From assembly GCA_016707205.1 (NCBI GenBank), contig JADJHZ010000005.1, forward strand, positions 124,001-188,000: DNA of 64,000 bases, written 5' to 3'. This stretch comes from Haliscomenobacter sp. Its GTDB lineage: Bacteria; Bacteroidota; Bacteroidia; Chitinophagales; Saprospiraceae. The notes below the pieces were generated by a model. That model searched no databases and had not been told where the DNA came from. It worked only from the letters and a program-made list of their open reading frames with translations. This document shows positions 55,433 to 64,000 of the stretch, piece after piece. Each line of letters begins with the position of its first letter. Within the stretch, counting starts at the first letter, position 1. The position numbers and the translations under genes are program-made.

Positions 55433-57097
55433 ATGCCGCTTAAAGCACCCCAAAACAAATCGCGGGGATTCGTTTGGTTGCCATTATTGCTTTCCGGTTT
55501 TCTGGCGCTGGGTATATTCATAGGACTCCAGCTGAGCCAACCTGCAGCCAACGCTACGATGGGGCCCAACGGACAAATGCCGGTCTCCGAACACAACAAG
55601 CTGGAAGAACTGATCCGCTACATCGAGGCCAAGTACGTAGATGAAGTCGATCGGAAAAAGCTGGTAGACGAGGCCATCACCAGCATCCTAAGGCAGTTGG
55701 ATCCTCATTCCTCGTATATTCCCTCAGATGATCTGGCTCAGGTCACCGAACAACTGGAAGGCCAATTTGAGGGAATAGGGATCGAGTTCATGATGCTGGA
55801 AGACACCGTCGTGGTGGTTTCTGTCTTTCCCGGTGGCCCTGCCGAGCGGGCGGGAATTGGCCCGGGAGACAAGATTCTGGCTATCGGCGATTCTACCATT
55901 TCCGGAAAACTGCTTTCCAGCAGCGACGTGGTCCGGTTTTTGCGGGGCAAAGAAGGAACCAAAGTCCGCGCAGCGGTTGTTCGGTTCCCATCAAAAACCC
56001 CGCGTTGGGTCGAACTTACCCGAGAAAAAATCCCTATCGAAAGCATTGATGCCGCCTATCTGATTCGCAACCAGGTGGCTTATATCCGCATCAACCGGTT
56101 TAGCGCTACCACCGATAAGGAATTTCTGAGCGCCCTTGAAAAACTGGGCGGCCAGAACAAGCCGCTGGACCTCATTCTGGACCTTCGCCATAACCCGGGG
56201 GGCTACCTCCAGCAAGCCTCCAATATTCTCAGCCAGATCTTCGAAGACCGCGGCCGATTGCTCGTGTATACCGAAGGGCGGACGGTTCGCCGGTCGGAGT
56301 ACCTGACTACGGGAAGGGCTTTTTTTCAGATTGGAAAAGTCGCTGTATTGATTGATGAAGGAAGCGCCTCCGCCAGCGAAATCCTGGCCGGCGCTGTCCA
56401 GGACCACGACCGGGGAATCCTCATCGGCAGGCGTTCCTTTGGAAAAGGGCTGGTGCAAGAGCAATATTTGCTGAGCGACGGGGCGGCGCTTCGCCTGACG
56501 GTAGCCCGCTACTTCACTCCCTCGGGCCGATCCATTCAGAAGCCCTACCAGGATGTAAACGGCTATCAGGACGATCTCGAGAACCGCATCCAGTCCGGCG
56601 AATTAATATCCCAAAACCGGATTTCCCTTTCGGATTCTACCCGGTTCTACACCACCAACGGCAGGATCGTCTACGGCAGAGGAGGAATTATTCCGGATCT
56701 CTTCATCCCCCTCGACAGCCTCGCCTTAAACCCGCAATACCAGGAACTAAAAGCATTGATTCCATCTTTCGCCGTCCAGGCCATTCAGGGGAAACGCGCC
56801 TCCTTCCCCAAAAACAGCGAGGATTTCAAGAAAAAATTTGAGGTTGGCGAATTGATGCTTCAGGATTTTTTCCGGTACGCCCAGGAAAATATAGAAGGAG
56901 GGCTTTCAAAAAACGGGGGCCCGTTTGAAGATGACCTCCGCTTGCTGATCAAAGCAAACATTGCCAAAGACCTTTTTGGGGTCACCGAATATTTCGCTAT
57001 AATGAATACCGAAGATCCGGCCATTGCCATGGCGCTCAAAAAGTTATCCTCGCCGGGGCCTTTGACTGAATTATCCCAAAAGTCCAGGAAAAAATAA
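55433..57097 (+). CDS. S41 family C-terminal processing peptidase
   Basis: 554 residues. An N-terminal membrane anchor (FVWLPLLLSGFLALGIFIGL) places the body in the periplasm. A helical segment precedes a PDZ domain (about residues 95-180: GIEFMMLEDTVVVVSVFPGG and PAERAGIGPGDKILAIG). The S41 domain has the serine in EGSASASEIL (residues 309-316) and the lysine in RRSFGKGLVQ, forming the Ser-Lys dyad. CtpA/Prc proteins degrade or trim misfolded and signal proteins. It converges with the YrdC-like gene, 6 nt apart. Confidence 0.95.
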   Translation: MPLKAPQNKSRGFVWLPLLLSGFLALGIFIGLQLSQPAANATMGPNGQMPVSEHNKLEELIRYIEAKYVDEVDRKKLVDEAITSILRQLDPHSSYIPSDDLAQVTEQLEGQFEGIGIEFMMLEDTVVVVSVFPGGPAERAGIGPGDKILAIGDSTISGKLLSSSDVVRFLRGKEGTKVRAAVVRFPSKTPRWVELTREKIPIESIDAAYLIRNQVAYIRINRFSATTDKEFLSALEKLGGQNKPLDLILDLRHNPGGYLQQASNILSQIFEDRGRLLVYTEGRTVRRSEYLTTGRAFFQIGKVAVLIDEGSASASEILAGAVQDHDRGILIGRRSFGKGLVQEQYLLSDGAALRLTVARYFTPSGRSIQKPYQDVNGYQDDLENRIQSGELISQNRISLSDSTRFYTTNGRIVYGRGGIIPDLFIPLDSLALNPQYQELKALIPSFAVQAIQGKRASFPKNSEDFKKKFEVGELMLQDFFRYAQENIEGGLSKNGGPFEDDLRLLIKANIAKDLFGVTEYFAIMNTEDPAIAMALKKLSSPGPLTELSQKSRKK

Positions 57098-57103
57098 GGG
57101 CGC

Positions 57104-57673
57104 TTATTCCCGAAGAAAATCCAGCTCTTCTTCCTCTGAAAGCTGAACCATGACGGGAAGTTCGCCAATGTGGCGTTCTCCTTGCCGGTACTTGACCACA
57201 TAATCTATCTGCTGGAGCACCTCCGAACTTATGCCTCCAAAATGCCCGGAAACCTGGCTGTTGGGAGCGGGGGCGGGAATAGCCACCAATGGAAGCCCAA
57301 CCAGTTCAATCAAATCGCGGACAAACGGATCGAGGACGACGCGCATGGCCATCCGCCTATCCTGTCGCAAGGCATTGGCTGGAATGCCTATCGGGGCTTC
57401 GAATACGATAGACAATGGTCTCATGTGATAGAGCAACAAGGTTTCCAGGCGCGGATGCACGTGAACCACGTGGCGTTTTAACTCCTCCACCGAGCTCACC
57501 AGCAGTTCCAGGGGGTCTTCCTCCATGCCAGTGCTAAGTTGCCTCAACCGGTTAACCGCCTCAGGGAAACAGACCAAAGAAGCCAGACTCCAAACCGTAT
57601 CCGTAGGCAGCAGAATCAATCCTCCATTTTGCAGGGCAGCCAGCGCCAGATCCATGTCCTTGCTGTATACCAT
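57104..57673 (-). CDS. YrdC/Sua5-like protein, divergent and probably non-catalytic
   Basis: About 189 residues, with ATG 57673 (MVYSKDMDLALAALQNGG) preferred; the frame opens further to 57766. The fold start is clear (LILLPTDTVWSLAS, cf. YPTDTVYGLGCD in L-threonylcarbamoyladenylate synthases). However, the K-x-R segment that follows in active enzymes is replaced by RQLSTGMEEDPLELLV, and the S-T-S-A-N nucleotide motif is replaced by VAIPAPAPNSQVSG. The general YrdC order is kept (RPLSIVFEAP, MAMRVVLDPFVRDLIELVG). A separate functional TsaC/Sua5 gene should exist elsewhere. The role is unknown; it may be a paralogue with regulatory or RNA-binding duty (inference). Confidence 0.7.
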   Translation of the reverse strand: MVYSKDMDLALAALQNGGLILLPTDTVWSLASLVCFPEAVNRLRQLSTGMEEDPLELLVSSVEELKRHVVHVHPRLETLLLYHMRPLSIVFEAPIGIPANALRQDRRMAMRVVLDPFVRDLIELVGLPLVAIPAPAPNSQVSGHFGGISSEVLQQIDYVVKYRQGERHIGELPVMVQLSEEEELDFLRE

Positions 57674-57762
57674 GCTCTGGGAAGAGTTTCTGGCCGTAGT
57701 TCTTTCCATCATTCCATTGCTTATTCGCGACACAACTAACCAATCCTCCACGCGCCGATGCA

Positions 57763-57990
57763 TCATATCGCACGCAAAACAGAATACCCTGCCGGAAATG
57801 CCGTTATTACCGAAGGAAAGCCGCCCTTCAACGCGGAAAATAACCTGTGGTAAAGGAAACAGATTACCCGATCCAGATAAAACAGCGTGGAATGAACAAC
57901 ATCCCGGAATTCAGTCTCCAGCTTGGATACAAAGCCCAGAAAGTTGGAAAAGGGAATGTCAAATGGAGTACGAAAGTAGAATTGTGCCAT
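57763..57990 (-). CDS. Possible small protein, unrecognised
   Basis: A 75-codon frame whose stop overlaps the upstream-most start of the YrdC-like gene. It is rich in aromatic residues (MAQFYFRTPFDIPFSNFLGF). No family is recognised and no ribosome-binding or promoter motif is seen. It may be chance. Confidence 0.2.
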   Translation of the reverse strand: MAQFYFRTPFDIPFSNFLGFVSKLETEFRDVVHSTLFYLDRVICFLYHRLFSALKGGFPSVITAFPAGYSVLRAI

Positions 57991-58088
57991 TGGTAACTTT
58001 AAAAAAAAGCGTAAATCCTTTATTTTCGTTCATGGTGCATCTGGTTTCCTCCAAGAGGCTTGATGCATTGAAAACCATATAAACGTAC

Positions 58089-60351
58089 GTGAGAACTTTT
58101 TATTGTTATTTTCCGGTCTTTTACTCCTTGGAGCCAAACCCCTGTATGCCGCTCATATCATCGGAGGGGAAATCACCTATAAATGCCTCGGATTTACCCG
58201 AAACGATCCCAATTCGAACTCCCGCCGGTACCTGTTTACGCTGAAAATTTACCGCGATTGCCTCGCGCCGGGTTCCAATTTCGATTCCACCCCAGGCAAC
58301 TTCCCGGCCTCGGTCACCCTATACCGGAGCAGCCAGACCAACCGGCCTATGGTTCATTACCTGCCTGCGCCCAAAGTGACAAAAATCCAGCCCGATCCCG
58401 GCAATGCGTGTGTGGACGTGCCCCAAAACGTATGTGTAGAACAGGGCGTTTTTGAACTGGAACTCGATTTGCCTATTATTCCCGAAAGTTATATCCTCAG
58501 CTACCAGCGCTGCTGCCGGAACAACACCATTACCAACATCGTCAACCCGGAACGTTCCGGCGCCACCTATACGATTGAACTGACGGCCGAAGCGCAATCC
58601 AGCTGCAACAACAGTCCGGTTTTCCGGTTTTTCCCTCCGATTGCCCTTTGCGTGGGAGCGCCCTTCACCATAGACCACTCCGGCGCCGACACGGAAGGCG
58701 ACTCGCTGGTCTACGAACTTTGCCCTTCGCTCCTGGGCGGAGGAGAAAATGGCCTCTTGCCGCATAGCGCCAATGGGGTAGCTCCCGATCCCGATCTTCC
58801 CCCGCCCTACGCGCCGGTAACGTACCAGGCGCCTCCCTTTAGTAGCTCCCAGCCCCTGGGCCCGACGGCCGCTTTCCGGGTGGATCCGGCTACCGGAATC
58901 ATGACCGGCGCCCCGCAGCAACTCGGCCAGTTTGTCGTTGGCGTTTGCATGTCGGAGTACCGGAATGGGCGTTTGCTGAGCCGGGTGATCCGGGATTTCC
59001 AATTCAACCTCACCCGGTGCGAGCGCAATGTGGTGGCGGATATTCAGGAAGACAGCCTGAGGGCCAATGGGCAGTTTTTGGTTCAGTCTTGCGGGGCTAC
59101 AACGGTCACCCTCATCAACCAGAGCGTCAAACGCGAATTGATCCAGGATTTTCGATGGGAATTTGACGTGCAAGGAGCCAAACTAACCAGCACCCAGTGG
59201 GACGGCATGCTCGCTTTCCCCGCTCCAGGCGTTTATGCCGGACGCCTCCTGCTTAACCCGGGAACGTTATGCGCAGATACCGCCGACGTCGAAGTGCGCA
59301 TTTTGCCCCCGGTAACAGCCGATTTCACCATCGCCGGGGACACGTGCTCCGCCCAGCCTTTTCAATTCGTCAACCGGACCGATACCGGCGGGCAGCCCGT
59401 GAAAAGTTATTCCTGGAATTTTGGCGACGGATCGCCCCAGGTCTCCGCCTCCGATCCTTCCTATCAATACGCCAAAGCCGGAACCTGGACGGTGAAGCTC
59501 AACGTCTCCACCGCCGACGGCTGTACCGGACAGACCGAAAAACCCCTGAATGTGTACCCCTTGCCTGCCAGCTTATCCATCCAAGCCAAGTCCGGCGTTT
59601 GGATACCCCGGCGGTAATCGCTTTTACCAATTCAGAATTGGGTCCATTCAAGTCCAGCTATCAACTGGCATGGGACTTCGGCAACGGCGAAACCGCAAGG
59701 CAGGAGAACCCGGTTTACACCTTCCGGCAAGCGGGCCAATACCCGGTTTCTCTCAAAATATCTACCCCCGGCGGGTGCTTGGCTACAGCGAGTTTGCCCA
59801 GGCCAGTGCGTATCGACGAAGGCGTTCTCGCCCGATTTGCCTTTTCGCCGGAAAAACCGGAAAGCGCCAACCCCACCGTAGCCTTTCAGGATTTATCCGT
59901 AAATGCCCAAAGCTGGAGTTGGGACTTTGGAGGGCTTGGGCAGTCGGCTGATCCCAACCCCCAGTTCACATTCCCCCCTGCCGGCACCTTTAACGTCCGG
60001 CTGATTGCTTCTACGGACGCCCTGTGCAAGGATACTTTTGAGCAGACGATCGTTATCGATCCGACGCTCAAAGCCTACTGGCCTACCATCTTTTCGCCCA
60101 ACAACGACGGAGTAAACGATCTTTTCAAGCCGGAAGGCGGTTTATTTGGGGTGGAAACCTTTCAGTTCACCGTATATAGCCGGTGGGGAAATCCGGTTTT
60201 TCAAACCCAGGACCCCCAGGAGGGGTGGAACGGCAAGTTCCAAAATACGGGCAGCGAGCTCCCTGGAGGGGTGTATTTTTACCGGGCAATTGTTAAAGAT
60301 GCAGAAGGAAAAACCGGCATCAAGGAAGGAACCATTACACTGATCAGATAA
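58089..60351 (+). pseudogene. PKD/CHU_C surface protein (T9SS type B), two frameshifts
   Basis: About 750 residues if repaired. The likely start is GTG 58089. One T missing in the run at 58097-58101 separates it from the hydrophobic signal (LLLFSGLLLLGAKPLYA). A conserved N-terminal domain follows (AHIIGGEITYKCLG; YQRCCRNNTI; GVCMSEYRNGRL), then PKD modules (YSWNFGDGSPQ). A second break at the T3 run 59598-59600 (one T missing) separates these from further PKD modules (LAWDFGNGE; WSWDFGGL) and the CHU_C sorting domain (PTIFSPNNDGVNDLF to GTITLIR). Both breaks are at homopolymers, so sequencing error is possible. It is a tandem paralogue of the next gene, 13 nt away. Likely a cell-surface or gliding-associated protein; function not established. 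Confidence 0.82.
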
Positions 60352-60364
60352 CCCGCAATTCCCT

Positions 60365-62640
60365 ATGCAGAAAATCCTATTGGCCGCCGCCCTGGCGATC
60401 TTGGTTTTGGGGCTCTTTCCCCGGATCGGCGCCGCCCGCCATATCATTGGCGGCAACATCACGTACGAATGCCTTGGAAATGGCGACTACGAGTTCACCC
60501 TCTCCATTTACCGGGATTGCGGCTGCACTGGGTGCGCCTTGCTCGACCCCGAAGCGTTTATCGCGATTTACCGCTGCGGGGGCGCAACGAATTGCGCGCT
60601 ACTTGGACAGCGCAGTTACGTTGCCAGGCTCAACGTCCCGCTCCAGAACAGATCGTTCGTAGAACAGCCCACCTACCCCTGCCTTATTCCTCCGAATGTT
60701 TGCGTTGAACTGGGCGTTTACAAATTCCGGCTGAGCCAGTATCAAATCAATCTACCCTTCTCCGACGAGAGCTACCACATTTCCTATCAGCGCTGTTGCC
60801 GTAATGTTACGGTGAACAACATCATCAACCCAGGCGACCATGGCGCCACCTACACGATCGAGATCACCCCGGAAGCCCAGAAAAAATGCAATAACAGCCC
60901 TAAATTCAACCAATTCCCGCCTACCGTTATCTGCGCAGATGCCCCTTTGCGGTTTGATCACTCCGCTACTGATCCAGATGGAGACCAACTGGTTTATGAA
61001 TTCTGTGCCCCGCTGGATGGAGGCGGTCCGCTTCAGCAAAACCCGCTGGTTTATGCCAGTTGCGATGGCGCTTATCCCGATCCTGCCTGCCCTCCGCCTT
61101 ACCAGGATATTCAATTTATCAACAGCCTGTATTCCCCCCTGGCCCCAATGGGAGGAAACCCCGTAGTGAGCATAGACCCCAACACCGGCCTCATCACCGG
61201 AACTCCCCGCATCCAGGGGCAATATGTCGTGGGTGTATGTTTATCCGAATATGATAAAACGACCGGTAAGCTGCTGAGCAGGGTGTTCCGCGATTTTCAG
61301 TTCAATGTGGCCAATTGCGACCCTACGGTGGTGGCCGACATAAAAGAATCGAAAATTATCAGCGACAAGGAATATCAGGTCAATTCCTGCGGGATTACCG
61401 ACATTAAGTTTATCAACGAAAGCTATCAGCGGCAATTCATCACCCAATTTGAATGGCGGTTTGATATCAAAGGAAAACTGCAGACATTTAAGGAATGGGA
61501 GCCCACCGTCACCTTCCCTGGGGTTGGGGTGTACAAAGGCCAACTCATTCTCAACCCCAATACAGATTGCGGAGACACGGCCAATATCCTGGTGAACGTG
61601 TATCCGGATATCAATGCCGATTTTGGATTTGAATACGACACCTGCGTCGCCGGGCCGGTAGCTTTTCAGGACCGGTCCAAAACCGCCAGCATCCTTACCT
61701 CCTGGAATTGGGACTTCGGCGACGGAGGAAAAGGATCGGGTAAAAAGGCCGAGCATGTATACCGAAAACCCGGGAATATACCCGTTACCTGACCGTCAGG
61801 GATACCAACCAATGTCTGGCCACAAAGACCAGGGAAGTGCCCTATTTTCCCGTCCCCGCCCTTATCGTTATTGCTCCAAGCAGTTTCAGAGGATGTACGC
61901 CAGCAGATATTTTATTCGAAAACCTGTCCTACCCCATCGACGAAACCTATTCCATCAAGTGGAGGTTTGGGGATGGCAAAGAAAGCAATGCCATCAGCCC
62001 CTTGCACCAATACGTAGACCCCGGTATCTACACGGTCGACCTCGAGCTCATTTCCCCTATAGGATGCAAAACCGACACCACCTTCAAGAATCTGATCACC
62101 ATCTTCGAAGCGCCCAAATCCGATTTCACTTACAGCCCGGAAGAAGTGAGCAACCTCTACCCCAAAGTTCAGTTTCAGGAAGCCTCCGAACGCGCCATCG
62201 GCTGGTTCTGGGATTTCGGGACCGGCGCCACCTCCCGCGAGCTCAACCCGGTGTATTCCTTTCCCGATACGGGCCGGTTCGAGGTAAAACTCTTCGTCAC
62301 CCATCCCAGCGGCTGCATGGACACGTCCTCGCAAATCGTGGACGTCAAGCCCTTGGTGACGTACTTCCTGCCCAACGCCTTTACCCCCAATGAAGATTCC
62401 GTAAACGATGTCTTCCAGGGAGTAGGTATCTTGCCGGGCATCCGCAACTTCCAGTTCCAGATCTGGAACCGGTGGGGGGAAATGGTGTTCCAAACCGACG
62501 ACCCCCAGGTGGGCTGGAATGGGCGTAAGTTCAACAAAGGGCAGGAAGCGCCGCCGGGAGTATATGTTACCCTGGTTGCGTTTCAAGGCCCCAGAGGCGA
62601 CTCGCATGAGTACAAGGGCTTCGTTACCCTGGTAAGATAA
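60365..62640 (+). pseudogene. PKD/CHU_C surface protein (T9SS type B), one frameshift
   Basis: About 758 residues if repaired. ATG 60365 begins a signal peptide (MQKILLAAALAILVLGLFPR). Domains match the upstream paralogue: RHIIGGNITYECLG, YQRCCRNVTVNNI, GVCLSEYDKTTGKLL, a PKD module (WNWDFGDGGKG), then after the break more PKD-like modules (IKWRFGDGKE; WFWDFGTG) and a CHU_C domain (PNAFTPNEDSVNDVFQ to GFVTLVR). The break is at the G3 run 61772-61774: one extra G would give RKPG-EYTRYLTVRDTNQC in frame. It ends 110 nt before the rplS start. The pair looks like a recent tandem duplication followed by divergence. Confidence 0.85.
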
Positions 62641-62698
62641 GCGACTGCGAAAACTTTTTTAACTGTAAAATTATTATTACTTTTTTAAGTAATTCCCT

Positions 62699-62706
62699 TA
62701 CCTTTG
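62699..62706 (+). promoter_or_regulatory. -7 element of the rplS promoter
   Basis: TACCTTTG followed by C is an exact TAnnTTTGC match, 43 nt before the rplS ATG. The upstream region is very AT-rich (AATTATTATTAC) and lacks a clear TTG. Confidence 0.6.
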
Positions 62707-62749
62707 CACGGCTAATTCGAGACGCATCATTTTTTTAAATTACAGAGCA

Positions 62750-63109
62750 ATGGACGCGATTAAATTTGTTCACGAACAGTTAACACCTCAGCGGGATTTC
62801 CCGAATTTCCGCCCCGGCGATAACATCGTGGTGAACTATAAAATCATCGAGGGAGATAAGGAACGTATTCAGGCCTTCCGCGGGGATGTCATCCAGATCA
62901 AAGGCGAAGGCGGCACCAAAACGTTCACCGTGCGCAAAATCTCCAACGGGGTAGGCGTAGAGCGTATCTTCCCGTTCTCCTCTCCGAATATCACGGAAAT
63001 CCAGCTTCTGAAACGCGGCAAAGTGCGCCGTGCCCGTCTGTTCTACCTGCGGGCCCTGCTTGGCAAAAAAGCGCGTATCAAGGAAAAGAAAATGGCAGCA
63101 AAAAGCTGA
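62750..63109 (+). CDS. rplS: 50S ribosomal protein L19
   Basis: Large-subunit protein at the subunit interface. 119 residues, normal length. Family landmarks are FRPGDNIVVNYKIIEGDKER near residue 20, QAFRGDVIQIKGEG, FTVRKISNGVGVERIFPF and KVRRARLFYLRALLGKKARI. It has its own promoter and a strong terminator, and is not with the usual rpsP-rimM-trmD genes. Confidence 0.98.
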   Translation: MDAIKFVHEQLTPQRDFPNFRPGDNIVVNYKIIEGDKERIQAFRGDVIQIKGEGGTKTFTVRKISNGVGVERIFPFSSPNITEIQLLKRGKVRRARLFYLRALLGKKARIKEKKMAAKS

Positions 63110-63125
63110 TCTTTTCTTTCAAAAA

Positions 63126-63169
63126 AAAACGAAAAGGGCCCAGGAATTTTCCTGGGCCCTTTTCGTTTT
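63126..63169. terminator. Bidirectional terminator rplS / T9SS protein
   Basis: Perfect 19-nt arms (63126-63144 and 63151-63169, AAAACGAAAAGGGCCCAGG type) with a 6-nt loop, flanked by A-rich and T-rich tracts. Intrinsic terminator for both convergent genes. Confidence 0.92.
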
Positions 63170-63183
63170 GGGCTACCCCGGCG

Positions 63184-64000
63184 TCAGGGCCGGGTGATCT
63201 TCACCACCCGGAGGGTTTCCTGAGCCCCCTGATGGAACAGGCGCAGGAAGTACACCCCGTCGGTCAGGCTGCTCATGTCCAGCACTGCCGTGTTGTACCC
63301 GGCAAGCGGTTGTATCTTTTGCACGCGCAGGAGTTCGCCCGTGAGGGAGAACAGTTGCAAGTGCGCTTCTCCCGCTTGAAGGGTTTCCACGGAAAACCCA
63401 ACTTGCAACGTCTCGGAGACCGGATTGGGGGCCGCATTCAGGAAAAGCCTTGGGCGGCTTCCTTTCCGGGCCCCAGGGTAGCAATCCAGGCATTGGAAAG
63501 GCCACTCGAAGCGATTACGTTAATGGTTACAAAGTTGGAGGTAAGCGAAAAACAGTTGTCGCTCAACGGCGACAAATCAGCGTCGGCGCCTGGGGCTGCC
63601 AGGAATATCCCGGTAAAGGTTACGCCCCAAACCCGGTATTCGCCCACGGCCAACTGGTCAAAATCAAAACTATCGGTAGTAGCGATCGCCAGGATCACGT
63701 TGTCGATATCCGTGAGAAGGTAACGAACCGGCGTACCGGAAGAGCCTCCGGTGCGAACAAATCCGTAGGTATCCGGTTTCCCATCCGCACGAACGACATT
63801 CACCTTCGTCTGCCCGTCACTGGTCGTTAACGCCCCTCCAACGGGCATCTGAGCTACCACCGTGATAAAGTTGTCCGATAAATCGTAGCAATCCGAACTC
63901 AGAGCGCCTTCGCCCAAACGCATTCCGAATTGCCCTACAAATTGCCCGGTATACGATACGCCCCAAACCCGGTACACTCCTGGGTCGGAAGCGTCGAAAT
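63184..64000 (-). pseudogene. T9SS type A surface protein, C-terminal part, frameshifted
   Basis: The gene continues beyond the window. It shows at least two copies of a module of about 115 residues with the pattern YRVWGVSYTG...L...CYDLS-NFITV (second copy YRVWGVTFTG...CFSLTSNFVTI). The T9SS type A sorting domain follows in another frame: NAAPNPVSETLQVGFSVETL to VVKITRP. The break maps to the G3 run 63452-63454 (+ strand). One more base would join GKEAAP directly to RLFLNAAPNPVSE. Exported by T9SS; function unknown. Confidence 0.8.

Overview
The window is chromosomal DNA of a Bacteroidota bacterium, most likely class Saprospiria (Lewinella/Haliscomenobacter-like). The evidence is an LpxC-FabZ fusion, a 289-residue primary sigma factor without region 1.1, TAnnTTTG-type promoters, START-like and DUF3667 proteins, and many surface proteins ending in type IX secretion (T9SS) type A or type B (CHU_C) domains. 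The genus cannot be fixed from the sequence alone.

Layout. 1-4215: lipid A genes (lpxC-fabZ, lpxA), an orphan ABC ATPase, a MerR regulator and gatB. 4511-26629: one minus-strand gene for a roughly 7,370-residue T9SS cargo protein, with 21 SprB repeats, HYR, GEVED/SdrD-B, dockerin-like, cohesin-like and sorting domains, preceded by a structured leader. 26966-27269: remnant of an AAA-ATPase/DUF1703 nuclease gene. 27266-34260: a carbohydrate locus (GH127, GH92, TIM-barrel isomerase, phytanoyl-CoA-type dioxygenase) with a divergent AraC regulator. 34247-44433: DUF3667 protein, M23 peptidase, alaS, an RRM protein, an M14 peptidase and a thiolase. 44636-53322: TonB receptor, initiator tRNA-Met, S8 peptidase, AddB-like nuclease and START-like protein. 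53721-57766: rpoD, an Lrp regulator, an S41 peptidase and a divergent YrdC-like protein. 58089-64000: two tandem CHU_C surface proteins, rplS and a T9SS type A protein cut by the window edge.

How the parts relate. Housekeeping genes (rpoD, alaS, gatB, rplS, lpxA, fMet tRNA) are interleaved with envelope and exported proteins. The carbohydrate locus looks like a small regulated operon for mannosides and arabinosides. Five exported proteins carry recognisable T9SS C-termini, so a T9SS must be encoded elsewhere.

The most unusual feature is a scattered set of short tandem repeats, nearly all with a 7-nt period (also 8 and 9). They abut start or stop codons of unrelated genes, occur twice inside the giant gene, and form most of the rpoD/lrp terminator. 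Small perfect hairpins share the same spacers. Four genes have single-base frameshifts, all explicable in homopolymer runs, which may be sequencing errors or real decay.
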